Source: Pegea sp. RAD2-039 (taxonomy: Eukaryota; Chordata; Thaliacea; Salpida; Salpidae). From it: DNA of 64,000 nucleotides. The DNA lies in assembly GCA_034620365.1 (NCBI GenBank), contig JAQGEQ010000048.1, forward strand, positions 1,922,001 to 1,986,000, in the 5' to 3' direction. A program made the position numbers and the translations under genes. Within the stretch, counting starts at the first letter, position 1, and each line of letters starts with the position of its first letter. Below the pieces are notes generated by a model. It was not told the DNA's origin. It saw only the letters and a program-made list of their open reading frames with translations, and made no database searches. This document shows positions 50,601 through 58,873 of this stretch, one piece after another.

Positions 50601-52005
50601 CTAATTAAAAACAATATTTTAAGCTGTTTAATACTACTACAAGTTTTGACTGGTTTTCAAAAAATCAGATACTAATTCGACATAAATACTTTAATTAGTT
50701 TGCATGGTAAATACATAAATCATAGCTTCTAAATCCAGTACTACATTTATTAATTTAAATAATTTGTTGAAACCGTTGCTTAACCCCAAAATTGGCACTT
50801 ACTAAATATGTCAAATTTAATGATATACAAATATTTGCAATAATCTAAAATAGCTTAGTACTTACGTAGTCTAAAAAGATTGAAACGGTTTATTTTTAAC
50901 ATTCTATTTAATTTATGAAATTGCAATAACAAAAACAACAAAACCAGTTTAAAAGATTTTTTGAATATAATTTCAAGTTATCCTGCAAATCAACTTGTCA
51001 AACATAGCAACATAAAGAAATCTATACTACTTAACTCTGCTCATAAATATTTCAGCTGGAACTAATACAAATAAAAACAGCTGATTATATGGCTGTGGAT
51101 TAATTTCTGTCACTTTTGATTAACGTGTTTTAAAGCGCTGAAAGTTTTTAATTATAGTTGTATCTTATACATTCTCACATTTATTTTCTATTTTCTCAGC
51201 AGTCAACAGTGCTATGGGTCCTTATAGCCCTGACGGACAGCCTATGGCAGGTTATCTGATGGATAGTTCTGGGCCGATTCAAATGAGACATCCTGGGTGG
51301 CCAACAAGTATGTGTACCACTTAACAAATTATTTCATAATAGCTGATACAAATGTACTTTTAATTTTATAAGTGTTAGTTTAATAATTTGATTATTTTCT
51401 ATGGAATTTTAAGAATTATTCAGAAACTATTTCTTACAACCTTAATTAAAAACTTATTTATACTTAGTAAAAATATTTTAATCAAATTAATTCAATGATA
51501 ATCAAAAAGTTTTAGTAAACCTTTGGTACTCATTTTTGTAGAGACAACATTGGTTAAGTTTTATTAAACTCACGGGTATTAAGACCTCCAAAATTAAAAT
51601 ATATATCACTTCAAAAGATATATTATAAATTTAACTAAAGCAATGATATTTACTTTTAAAAATAGTTTTATAAGCAAATTGCTTATTTTGCTTTTTATAA
51701 CAGGTTTTCAAGGAATGCCAAGTGATATAATGTCACAACATATATCAAATGCATCATTCAATCCTGGTGCTCAAAATCATCCAGGCGCTGTTGGGGGGTT
51801 ACCTCATCAACTACGTCCACCACCTTCCGCTCCAATGCTTCTTCCAGCAGCTGGAATGCATCATGCAGCAGCTGCAATGATGATGCCACATCACCCTGGT
51901 ATGGGTCATCCACATCATGGTCATCCCGTTTTGCATCATGCCTCACAGACAGCATCTATGAACCCGGCAGATATGTCATCGCATATGTTAGGTCCTACTT
52001 GCTAG
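14571..52005 (+). CDS. Meis: MEIS/Homothorax-family TALE homeobox transcription factor (complete, 12 coding exons)
   Basis: Joined coding exons: 14571-14588, 14938-15227, 27568-27715, 29170-29226, 31552-31602, 31845-32033, 39633-39885 (or from 39630), 43671-43819, 44512-44588, 50249-50307, 51203-51307 (or from 51200), 51704-52005. All introns are GT-AG and all phases agree, giving 565 residues plus a TAG stop. The MEIS/PREP N-terminal domain spans about residues 99-213, with hallmark strings such as [41 protein letters not shown] and [10 protein letters not shown]. The TALE homeodomain is at about 358-420, with the PYP loop extension at 387-389 and recognition helix WFINARRR from 411. By family knowledge, MEIS proteins enter the nucleus with PBX/Exd and bind TGACAG-type sites with HOX partners in axial, eye and limb patterning. 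PREP/PKNOX is less likely, because the segment after the homeodomain ([10 protein letters not shown], then PDGQPMAG) is MEIS-like. The family call is very firm; the first exon is less certain. Confidence 0.96.
14938..15227 (+). CDS. Meis: Meis exon 2: Pro/Met/Ser-rich N-terminal region and start of MEIS domain
   Basis: Acceptor TTTCACCAG precedes the exon and donor AA|GTAAGT follows it. The exon encodes residues 7-102 plus two bases of codon 103. It opens QFDDGMG, matching the (R)YDD start of MEIS proteins, then has a low-complexity stretch rich in Pro, Ala, Met and Ser. It ends in KDAIY, the conserved entry into the MEIS domain, and the split codon gives Lys where relatives have Gly or Glu before HPLFPLL. 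An open frame continuing 5' of the acceptor lacks an ATG, so this is an internal exon. Confidence 0.93.
15228..27567 (+). other. Meis: Meis intron 2 (12.3 kb)
   Basis: Starts GTAAGT, ends TTCAG. Large AT-rich intron with no supported gene. Mixed-composition patches occur at about 15.54-15.66 kb, 25.0-25.07 kb (with a tRNA B-box-like string that does not fold) and 25.84-26.01 kb (with a perfect GTGACC-C-GGTCAC palindrome). Large introns of MEIS genes often hold enhancers; that is inference here. Confidence 0.85.
25854..25866. promoter_or_regulatory. Perfect 13-bp palindrome GTGACC-C-GGTCAC
   Basis: Two GGTCA half-sites, back to back with one spacer base, in a less AT-rich intronic patch. Such half-sites are used by nuclear receptors, so a receptor-binding site is possible; chance is not excluded. 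Confidence 0.2.
27568..27715 (+). CDS. Meis: Meis exon 3: first half of the MEIS (PBX-interaction) domain
   Basis: Acceptor TTATTCAG, donor CGG|GTGAGT. It encodes [19 protein letters not shown] and onward through [15 protein letters not shown], the best-conserved block of the MEIS-A half. Relative to vertebrate and fly proteins it has [12 protein letters not shown] in place of HPLFPLLALIFE, and a Gly-rich GGGSDVL insertion. These are moderate changes that keep the helix pattern. Confidence 0.96.
27716..29169 (+). other. Meis: Meis intron 3 (1.45 kb)
   Basis: GT-AG intron between exons 3 and 4. A mixed-composition stretch at about 28.10-28.26 kb and another at about 28.77-28.82 kb stand out; no coding or RNA feature is supported. 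Confidence 0.85.
29170..29226 (+). CDS. Meis: Meis exon 4: linker of the MEIS domain
   Basis: A 57-nt, 19-codon exon between TTTGTAG and GTAAGA, phase 0 at both ends. It encodes a variable piece ending in the conserved NELDNL, which leads straight into exon 5. The size and end match the family's exon carrying NPELDNL. Confidence 0.93.
29227..31551 (+). other. Meis: Meis intron 4 (2.3 kb)
   Basis: GT-AG intron. Mixed-composition DNA at about 29.5-29.6 kb and 30.4-30.7 kb; minus-strand frames over the latter start at TTG and look random. No gene supported. Confidence 0.85.
31552..31602 (+). CDS. Meis: Meis exon 5: start of MEIS-B half
   Basis: A 51-nt exon between TTTTTCAG and GTCAGT, phase 0 at both ends. 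It encodes [17 protein letters not shown], nearly identical to the family's [17 protein letters not shown]. This helix is part of the surface that binds PBX/Extradenticle. Confidence 0.97.
31603..31844 (+). other. Meis: Meis intron 5 (242 bp) with hairpin near its acceptor
   Basis: A short intron inside the MEIS domain. It carries an in-frame ATG at 31785 open into exon 6, and an 8-bp stem with 4-nt loop (31808-31827) just 17 nt before exon 6, where a pyrimidine tract would be expected. Confidence 0.9.
31808..31827 (+). repeat. Telomere-like inverted repeat TAGGGTTA/TAACCCTA
   Basis: Perfect 8-bp arms separated by ATCG; the arms read as telomere-type TTAGGG sequence in both directions. In RNA it would form a compact hairpin directly upstream of the exon 6 acceptor. 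Confidence 0.7.
31845..32033 (+). CDS. Meis: Meis exon 6: end of MEIS-B half and Ser-rich linker
   Basis: Acceptor ACCAACAG (weak pyrimidine tract), donor CAG|GTGAAG, 63 whole codons. The first 25 residues, [18 protein letters not shown] and KMPIDLV, finish the MEIS domain. The rest is a Ser/Pro/Gly linker that is not conserved. The frame stays open upstream to an ATG at 31785 and downstream to a TGA at 32076-32078, so both ends could take part in alternative transcripts. Confidence 0.95.
32034..39629 (+). other. Meis: Meis intron 6 (7.6 kb)
   Basis: AT-rich intron between the MEIS-domain exons and the Gln-rich linker exon. It holds a mixed-composition block at about 34.92-35.24 kb (an open frame there has no family match), a CA/TG simple-repeat stretch at about 36.95-37.01 kb, and a hydrophobic minus-strand frame at 38.03-38.29 kb that I do not trust. 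Confidence 0.85.
36956..37014. repeat. Imperfect (CA)n/(TG)n simple repeat
   Basis: An imperfect AC-rich run followed after a few bases by a GT-rich run, making it self-complementary. Ordinary microsatellite-like sequence in intron 6. Confidence 0.6.
39630..39885 (+). CDS. Meis: Meis exon 7: Gln-rich linker, NAGNAG acceptor
   Basis: The acceptor reads CTAGCAG|GCA. Use of the first AG adds a Gln (exon from 39630); use of the second starts at 39633. The exon encodes a Gln/Asn/Ser/His-rich, disordered-looking segment with several QQ pairs, between the MEIS domain and the homeodomain, where relatives also have variable low-complexity sequence. It ends ACT G|GTTTGT in phase 1. The only support is its phase fit and unbroken frame, plus its position. 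Confidence 0.85.
40446..40628 (-). CDS. Possible small nested antisense gene, 60 residues, unrecognised
   Basis: Minus-strand frame from an ATG at 40628 (context ACAAGATGAG) to TAA at 40446, lying in Meis intron 7. The product begins [20 protein letters not shown] and is charged and helix-forming ([20 protein letters not shown]), without membrane segment or signal. Base composition and amino-acid content look more coding-like than the AT-rich intron around it. A perfect TGACGTCA (40787-40794) lies about 160 bp upstream on the proper side for a promoter, and an ATTAAA on the minus strand (40345-40350) about 95 bp past the stop. I do not recognise a family; it could be a retrocopy fragment, an exon of an antisense transcript, or chance. 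Confidence 0.3.
   Translation of the reverse strand: MSQIVEEDCMRSTDPRATNRQILMSFIDFVTKCESNVRRRTELERTQIMQIPQSYKHVNF
40787..40794. promoter_or_regulatory. Consensus CRE TGACGTCA upstream of the nested antisense ORF
   Basis: A perfect palindromic CRE about 160 bp before the antisense ATG at 40628. It supports, without proving, a promoter for that small gene. Confidence 0.3.
43671..43819 (+). CDS. Meis: Meis exon 8: acidic Gly-rich stretch and N-terminal arm/helix 1 of the homeodomain
   Basis: Acceptor TTTTTATCAG, donor ACC|GTAAGT. It encodes an acidic [12 protein letters not shown] stretch like the SGEGTGEEDDD of fly Homothorax, then [14 protein letters not shown] and RTWLFQNLT. Relatives have V for Q in FPKV, A for T in RAWLF and H for N in FQHLT; the rest of helix 1 is unchanged. 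Confidence 0.97.
43820..44511 (+). other. Meis: Meis intron 8 (692 bp)
   Basis: GTAAGT to CTGCAG, AT-rich, nothing else seen. Confidence 0.9.
44512..44588 (+). CDS. Meis: Meis exon 9: TALE loop, helix 2 and start of helix 3
   Basis: Acceptor TTTCTGCAG, donor TG|GTCAGT splitting the Trp codon. It encodes [17 protein letters not shown] then LTILQVNNW. The three-residue PYP loop extension that defines TALE homeodomains is intact. Confidence 0.97.
46624..46641. repeat. Inverted repeat AAGAGAC-GTCA-GTCTCTT
   Basis: Perfect 7-bp arms around a 4-nt loop, 174 bp downstream of a perfect CRE; the centre itself contains GACGTCA. Possibly a protein-binding palindrome. Confidence 0.45.
46707..46883 (-). 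CDS. Weak candidate antisense ORF, Cys-rich, unrecognised
   Basis: Minus-strand frame in Meis intron 9 with an ATG at 46883, giving about 58 residues that include the Cys-rich stretch [17 protein letters not shown] followed by a basic segment. The stretch 46740-46940 is less AT-rich than its surroundings. It could be the remnant of an exon or transposon gene. There is no recognisable family or promoter, so it is kept only as a note. Confidence 0.12.
   Translation of the reverse strand: MFLASLMRIECCHMMSHRCQRCGGEPMKVVVKMSQTKPIKVRFADCVKSLGQHLLSNN
50249..50307 (+). CDS. Meis: Meis exon 10: DNA-recognition helix
   Basis: Acceptor TTTTGAAG, donor GCTG|GTACGT. It encodes (W)[19 protein letters not shown], identical to the family through the recognition helix, including the TALE Ile at homeodomain position 50 and the invariant Asn at 51. 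Confidence 0.97.
50308..51199 (+). other. Meis: Meis intron 10 (about 0.9 kb)
   Basis: GTACGT to the CAGCAG tandem acceptor; AT-rich, no further feature. Confidence 0.9.
51200..51307 (+). CDS. Meis: Meis exon 11: post-homeodomain PDGQPM motif, NAGNAG acceptor
   Basis: The acceptor is CTCAG|CAG|TC. The second site (exon from 51203) gives NRA-VNSAMG, matching the family's NRAVSQG; the first inserts an extra Ala. The exon then encodes [14 protein letters not shown], equivalent to YNPDGQPMGGFVMD of vertebrate MEIS. This is good evidence for MEIS rather than PREP. It ends ACA A|GTATGT in phase 1. Confidence 0.94.
51308..51703 (+). other. Meis: Meis intron 11 (396 bp)
   Basis: GTATGT to AACAG. 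Its last 61 bases are open in the exon 12 frame from an ATG at 51643, probably by chance. Confidence 0.9.
51704..52005 (+). CDS. Meis: Meis exon 12: terminal coding exon, His/Met/Ala/Pro-rich C-terminus
   Basis: Acceptor TTATAACAG; 99 codons then TAG at 52003-52005. It encodes a C-terminal tail rich in His, Met, Pro and Ala (runs such as [20 protein letters not shown]), in the position of the family's C-terminal activation region but longer and not alignable by eye. The frame runs on 5' of the acceptor to an ATG at 51643; that part is intronic by phase and acceptor quality. Confidence 0.92.
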
Positions 52006-52482
52006 CGTGTACCTGCTTTTTAATCGTCATCTCTACTGACGAAAAAAGTAGGCCGAAGAGAAACAGAATGTTCCAAACTAGTTTTTGGCATCAATATTGC
52101 CAATACTTCTATTCCTAGCTATCTTTTCAAAGATTTTAAGACTTACTGTTTACTATTGGTCCCAATTTTTCTTCTATAAGTTTCTTTATTTTAAAAAACT
52201 GCCTTTTACAACAGTTATCCAGCCCATATGAATTTTTGGAGTTACATGTAACTTTTTGGCTTGCATAAATGCTTGCCGTAATCTATATAACCAGAGCTTC
52301 CCAAATGCTGTTTCCTCATCTTTTTGACTTTTGATATCATCTCAGATCAAAGAAGTTTATTTTATGTTCTGGTAAAACAAAAGGAACAAAAAACGATGAT
52401 GGAATGGTTGTTTAAACAATACTTTTTTGCCACCAAAATGTTGATGCCAAATAGTTTGGCGTGATAAACTTTTGCTGACGTT

Positions 52483-52523
52483 ACACACACATATAACGTA
52501 CATGTGCAAACAGTTGTGTGTGT
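52483..52523 (+). repeat. Hairpin-forming AC/GT inverted repeat in the Meis 3' UTR
   Basis: ACACACACA (52483-52491) is exactly complementary to TGTGTGTGT (52515-52523) across a 23-nt loop. If transcribed it would make a 9-bp stem. Confidence 0.5.
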
Positions 52524-54491
52524 CGCACATGCTAGTCAAAACTAACAGTTAAGGGCCAAAACTAACTTTTTTGTTAAAGTGGCAGATTTTTGGCACACTT
52601 TACCACTTTCTTTTATAATTGAATCAATTAAATCAGTAAGAGGTGACGCAAAGTTGACGTTACCGTTACAACTAAATGTATTTGCTTATGTACAGTTGAA
52701 ACTGTATACATTTTTATTAAATAATCACTACTTGTTTTTTCACAACTATTCATCCAACCAAAGATGACTTTGACCATTCAAGAGAAAAATGTAATCTATT
52801 TACGGCCTTACTTAACATTGAGCTTGGTTGTAAGAAACCAAGGTTCTTTTGTTATAGCGCCAATTGCACCTATTTTATAATCATTCTGCAAATAACAAAG
52901 AACAGTCAGCTACCTGAATTAAGTGTATCTATTTCGTAATATATTGTGTTTAAAAACAATTCTAAAAAAGTTTAAGTGATTCAAAAGAATGTTAAAAAAC
53001 GTTTACATCAAGTAAATGGAGAAAAGTTGTCTTTTACACAAATTACTTTTCTTACAAGATGTTTTCTTACTAAAGTAAAAATACGGAGTAACTTTGTATA
53101 GATTTCCAAACTTCTTGAAGCTACATCTTATTTTTTATTCTTATATAAAAAACTTAATTTCTAAAGAAACATTTAAAAAGTTTTGATTTTGGTTATCTCT
53201 GTTAAGGCGTATCAAAACAAATAACTATTAGAAAAACTGAAAACAACGATTATTTATATTAATTTCGTGCATTTTATACGTACTAAAACTTCCTATTTGT
53301 TTCATCTAAATCAAGTGTTGATTTTGGAGATGAGCTTTTGATGTAATTTAACATCGATAAAAAAACTTTTAGTTTTATTTTTTACCAAATTTTTTTGCAT
53401 TGGGAATACCTTTTATACTCTCATAAGTACAATTAAGAAAAAAGCTATCATAACTATTTTCATGAAATGCGCCATATTCAGCAACTTTTTTTCTGTTTTC
53501 TTCTTCGTCCTTATCAACCAACCAACCGCGCCACTTTATCAACAATATCAAAGAAATTTGTCATTTTGTTATTATTCATTCTCAAAGGTGCCTGTAAACT
53601 TACCAATTTTTGTAAATCAGCAAATTACATGTAACCCCTATAAAAAGAGCAACTTCCCGCCTTTAATGTAATGTCTCTATACTAATAGTCATAATTTCCT
53701 CATTTGGAAATTTCATATACGTAGTTATCGTTTTTACAACAAATACCAAAGGTTTTCGGTGCCCAATGGTTTCTTCCTTAGCATTTATTTTACACAAAAA
53801 GACAATACAAAAAGGCATTTGTAATCGTTTAAAGTAAAATCTTTATAAGCTTTCCAATTTTTCAGTTCTTTTGATTAGAATTATTCTTTTCTCACAACCA
53901 CAAGCCAATGAAACAACTTATCTTGATTCATTTTTAATTATGTGTCTACTTTTACATTTTTTGCACCAAAAATTGAAAACGAAGGGTTAGACAACATGTG
54001 TTTCACATTTACTTTTTTTGTTGTCATTTTTCCAATTTTTGTTCTATTTAAAGCGTTTGGTGTACCTTTGGTGGAGATGATGTCATCACCTGCCGCAAAC
54101 ATGTCGCTTGATTCAGTTTACATTTTAAAAGTTTATTTCTTTTTGGCTTTATACGGGACCACGTATCTGTTCAACGAAATCAACTTTTCATCCTGACATC
54201 ATCTACATACCGTAAATTTTCATTCTTCGTTTATTGTTGTGATTTTATTGTTTAACTGGATTATCAAATCTACTGCAGACTTTTTACAATGATAATATTT
54301 GGGTGGGATGAGAGATCGCGTCATAGTGCGATTGACCACTGTGTCACTTGGTCTTATATACAAAAAGCTCCCTATCTTTTATGACTCGAACAACATTTCA
54401 TTTTCTTCCTTTTATTTTCATTTTTGATATCCCTTACTTGATTTAGTGGTATGAAGTTTAGTAAAATGATGTTTAATATGAGATGCAGATA

Positions 54492-54497
54492 AATAAA
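54492..54497 (+). terminator. Meis: Putative polyadenylation signal AATAAA of Meis
   Basis: First canonical hexamer after the stop codon, about 2.5 kb downstream; DNA becomes more AT-rich after it. No cleavage site can be read directly. Confidence 0.35.
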
Positions 54498-55983
54498 TGA
54501 AACTAGTTCCTGTTATACTTCTTATTTGATTTATTTTCTTTTAGAGTTTCTTTAATCGCAAACTACATTTTATTAATGGTGCTAAGATAAATAAGTATCA
54601 AACTATTATTCCAAAACTTTTTTGAGCTGCAATCAAAAATACAGAAGAGTTCCAAAAAGAAGCAGCTTATCATTCGTTTAATCACAACGTTATGATGCAG
54701 TTTGGAAAAACTTTTTCATCTGATTATTTGTGTTTTTACTTTTCTTATGATGTATTTACAAACTTATTTGCAGCAAGTGGTAATATGTAAGACCGAAGTA
54801 AAGTAAATTTAAAATTCATGGGCTTTAAACATTTTTTGTGAATTATTGTGCTTAAAAAGTTTTGATATCTATTTTCAGATTAAACACTCTTTAAAACCTA
54901 TTCTCAATGAGCTGTTGTTATTTTTAATTATAATTTTAGCAACTCTAAATTTATTTCAATTATTTTGAATTTTAAACAGACTTACAAACGATTTTTTCAT
55001 TAGTATATAAAAGGTGCTTTTATCATCACTCGTTACAAAATTAAGTTTTTGAAAAGGTTTGCTGGCGCAGAAATAAAAGTATATGAAAAATCCTGTGATT
55101 ATTTCTGTTTTTATTAAGAAAAAAATCCTTACTCAGTTATCAAGAACAGTTAATCTTTTGCTAGAATAGTACACAAATTGATTGTGATTACTACTTGTTA
55201 AAAGTTATATTAAAAGTCTTCTGACACCTTAAAAAAGTAGTTTCAAATTATTCAATTTTCAACAGTGTCTGCTTTTAGTGTTGTATGACTTTAAAGTTAG
55301 TGATGTTTTTTTTTGTTAGCTTTAAAGTAAAACAAAATTTGGCTTCATTACTTAAAGTTATCAATTAGTTTTCCGTTTTTGTAGAAAATTATTCTAGTTA
55401 AAATTTCTATGCTTGTTTTTAAAAGTTAATAAATCAGTTATCTGTCTTACACTACCACTTCAGGAATCATTTAATTAAAAATGTTAATCTAAAATGAAAC
55501 ATGTAGCATTTAAGATAACAAACGAAAAAGCTAATAAAGAGACTAGCAAATGTATTTATTTAAGAATAAAGTTAAAAAGTTTGAGTAAGTAGTTTTTAAA
55601 AAGAGCTTTTAGAAGCTTCCTAAAAAATTCAATGGCTTTAATTAAATTATTTTGAAATTTAGACAAAATCTGATTAGCTATGAAAACATAAATTTTTTAG
55701 TTTATCGATTTTAAGTCAAAAGATTACAGTCTTAAAATTTTTTGTCATTTTAGGATCTAATGAAAAATTAATATGTTTGATATTTACATTTATATGTTTT
55801 CTTAATTAAAACTTAACGATTATTTTTTTCTTTAAATTTCTTTAAGGTTGGTTAACGAATATAAAACTCAAATTGACCAAACTTGTTTAAAACTTAAAAG
55901 TCACATTTTAATTTTTTATAGGTTAATTTTTTTATTATAATTTATTATCTTATCAATATCAAATTGGTTTATTTGTTTTTCAG

Positions 55984-56017
55984 AAATTAGAGAACCTGAT
56001 TGCCATTCACCAACCAG
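55984..56017 (+). other. Orphan exon-like 34-nt segment
   Basis: Preceded by a long pyrimidine-rich acceptor (TTTGTTTTTCAG) and followed by CCAG|GTAAAC. It is more GC-rich than its flanks. It could be a 5' UTR exon of Alp, spliced to the acceptor at 58784-58785, or an alternative downstream exon of Meis (open in the exon 11 phase as KLENLIAIHQP). Evidence is splice signals only. Confidence 0.25.
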
Positions 56018-58779
56018 GTAAACGAAGTTAGCAGTCTTACATAATTACAGTGATGAAAGTAAAGAGCGTATCACCAGCAATTAATTTAAACCAAGAAAGA
56101 TAAAAAATGAAAAATATTTCATGGCAGTAGTGGCTTTGGTACGATGCATATGCCGTTGATAACATTAGAGAGTGAAAGTTAGCAACATTGTTAGAAAGAA
56201 GGTTAAAAAAACTTTCAAATTCCTTATACAGCTTTTAGATTAATTTTATCTTTGTAACTGCAATCTTTAAAAGGTTTTTGGTGAAGCATATTTTAATATT
56301 CTCAAACTTTATAGCCATTCTAAGACTTTTCGAACAAAATTGTAAACTATTTAAGATTGATATACTTAAATATCCAATGTAAATTTATAAGTTTAAAATT
56401 GTGAGCTTTTATTCTTATTTAAAATAGAAAACACACAGAAATAAATAAAGTAGTAGAATTAATTAGATTAAACTTTGATCATTATTAATTGTTATTACTT
56501 TTTCAATTTTTATAAGAAGTTTTAATCATCTATCTTACGCCAAACCATCATAAACTATCAATAGTTATCAAATTTAAAATGTTGGCTGTTGGTACTATAC
56601 ACAACTAATGTTATAAAAATTTTATGTAAATTATTTTTTAGCATTTACACTCAATTTTAAAACCAAAATGTTAGTTACCAACAAAATTACTAAAATTTCT
56701 GTTTTCAAAAAGCTTAAAATTTAAATCTGATGCCTTTAGAATTGGTAATATAGTCAAGTTTAAGTCATTAAAAAATTATGTAGGGACTCTAACAAATAGT
56801 ATTAGCCAAAAGTATCGTTTCTGTAAAATAGGTACCATTCTACAATTTTAAAGTTATACTAAAGTATTACCAAAACATAAATATATAAAAATAAATGGAT
56901 AATTTATTAGGGATAATTTTTTGTTGCAAGAATATCTTTTTAAGATTACAAAGTTTACAGACTTCAACTTACGAACAAATGAACAACTACAACATTAAAA
57001 CAAAATATTGCAAAGATTAGTAAATTGATTTTAAGGAGATTCTATTTTTAATATGAAGATTAAAACAAACTTTGTAGTAATCTGTGTAATCAAAAAATGA
57101 ATAAAAGATTTGAACTGAAAAAACATTTAATGTAAAAATACAGAATATTAAAAATATACAGAACCTTGAATGATCGCTGATATCTTTAAAGTCCTTATTG
57201 TCGATAAAGTTTTAAAGTTTGATTTAATTTCAAAAGATTTGTAGATAAAAAAGATTAATAAAGTGAAATTTAAAAGTCTAAGTTATATTTTGATTTCACA
57301 ATAATCATTTAAGTTATCATTTTGAAGAAAATCTTCCCTAGTTAGCGACAAATAACGTCCTCAACTGTGTTTGATTATTTTCTTAAGTCGTTTAAAGTAA
57401 CTACGTCACATAGATGACTTTAAAAAAGCTTTTGTTCGAATTTTATTGATTTTAGAAACTTCTAGATATCGATACTATTAAGTTAAGATCTTATTAATTA
57501 AACTAGCTTATAAGGATAATTTAAAGAAGATTTCAATTTGGAGATAAAGCAAATTTATTTTTTTCGTAACAAAAAAGATTTATTAAACTCCAGCAAGGTT
57601 TTGAATTCATAGTTCACATGTAAACGTAACAGTATTTAAAAATATTTGCAACTTTAAATTGATTTTTTATATGATAATAATGAAAATTTCCCAAATTAAA
57701 AAGTCATTATACATCATGATACATAATTGAATTTAGTTCTTTGATGCAAAGAAAATCAAAAGACCTTCTGTAGTCTCGGTGATCAACACTCAAATCATTT
57801 TTGATCCTTTATCTATCCATAACTAGACAAACTGTATTTCACTTTAAGAGGATGATGAAAACTTTCTAAAAACGTATTTTTCAGTGGATGTTGAAGTACA
57901 ATTTGCTGGAAGATACTTTCGAGATTTTATCTGATAGATTTAATCAAATTTCAAAGGTAAACCTTAAGAAGGGTATTTTATTTTCCTGTCTCTAATACTA
58001 TCCATATACAAATGATATTGATACGTTTAGTTTTTATGACATTAAGCTGTCAGAGTGTTTGGTGAGTGACTTTATAAAACTATACCTACATGGACCCTAA
58101 AACAAAACTATTATTTGTATGAAAGTTATGTTGTATGAGTTTGATTTAAGTAACCAAGTCAGAAAAATTAGTTCTATCATAACTTTATTTAAATGGTTCT
58201 AAGTTAATGTTTATCATCAAATCGAGAAACATTTACATTATCTTTCAATAATTAACTGAATGTAAACAAAAACAAATAAGTTCATAGAAATCTCTACTAG
58301 GCAAACACTGCTAGTAAATGTTTTAAGACTGTTATAGTAATTGGAACTGTTCGAAACAGTAGAATATTATTTCTAACTGTAGAAATAGAAATATCATTGC
58401 ACATGACATTGAAATCATAAAACTAATTTGGTCTCTAATCAAATTGATAAAAGTTATTTGTTTTTTGTATTATTGTGATTCATTTTTATTAAGGTTTAGT
58501 AGTTAGATCTAAGATTTATTTTATACCGGTAAGAAGAGTTATCTTTAGTAAGAAAGGGTTTTATGTCAACAAATACAAAATTTACAATTACTTTGTAAGA
58601 CTAAGTGATGAAATATCACTTTTAACATTTCATACTTTGATACCTTTGTACATTTCTTATTAGTTTATTTGGTTACTTTTTTACAATTTCAACTCAATCA
58701 ATATAACTTAATTTACTTATACTTTCAAATAAAGCTAAATTAGTTAATTATAATAAAATTGTTTATATTATATTTTGCT

Positions 58780-58785
58780 GATTAG
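58780..58785 (+). promoter_or_regulatory. Alp: Putative leader acceptor site before the Alp start codon
   Basis: GATTAG preceded by a T-rich stretch lies 15 nt before the Alp ATG. It could take a cis-spliced upstream leader exon, or a trans-spliced leader if the organism uses one. Confidence 0.3.
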
Positions 58786-58800
58786 AATTTTCATACAAAA

Positions 58801-58873
58801 ATGATTATTAAACTGTTTTGTCGACTTTTGCTTTTATTTTCTTTCACGTACGCACAGAAGAGGTATTGGCCAG
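58801..58873 (+). CDS. Alp: Alp exon 1: signal peptide
   Basis: The ATG lies in an A-rich context (ACAAAAATG). It encodes [18 protein letters not shown], a basic residue plus hydrophobic core and small residues before a likely cleavage site, then QKRYWP. Donor G|GTAACT, phase 1. A good AG acceptor (GATTAG at 58780-58785) lies 15 nt before the ATG, so the leader may be joined by cis- or trans-splicing. Confidence 0.85.

Larger units (their letters stand above)
52006..54497 (+). other. Meis: Inferred Meis 3' UTR
   Basis: The stretch after the Meis stop is less AT-rich than the intergenic DNA beyond it. The first canonical AATAAA seen is at 54492-54497 (ATTAAA variants occur earlier, for example 52627-52632). 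Short frames at 53.46 and 53.94 kb lack family resemblance. A long 3' UTR is usual for MEIS genes. The end point is an inference. Confidence 0.5.
54498..58785. other. Intergenic AT-rich DNA between Meis and Alp
   Basis: About 4.3 kb with no coding frame supported. One exon-like segment flanked by good splice signals is at 55984-56017. A TACGTCA-type element is near 57.40 kb. No TATA box can be singled out in such AT-rich DNA. Confidence 0.6.

Noticed and set aside
53462..54196. Two short frames in the region after the Meis stop as a separate gene
   Set aside because: Both are low-complexity Phe/Leu-rich frames; they lie where a long 3' UTR is expected and have no family match.
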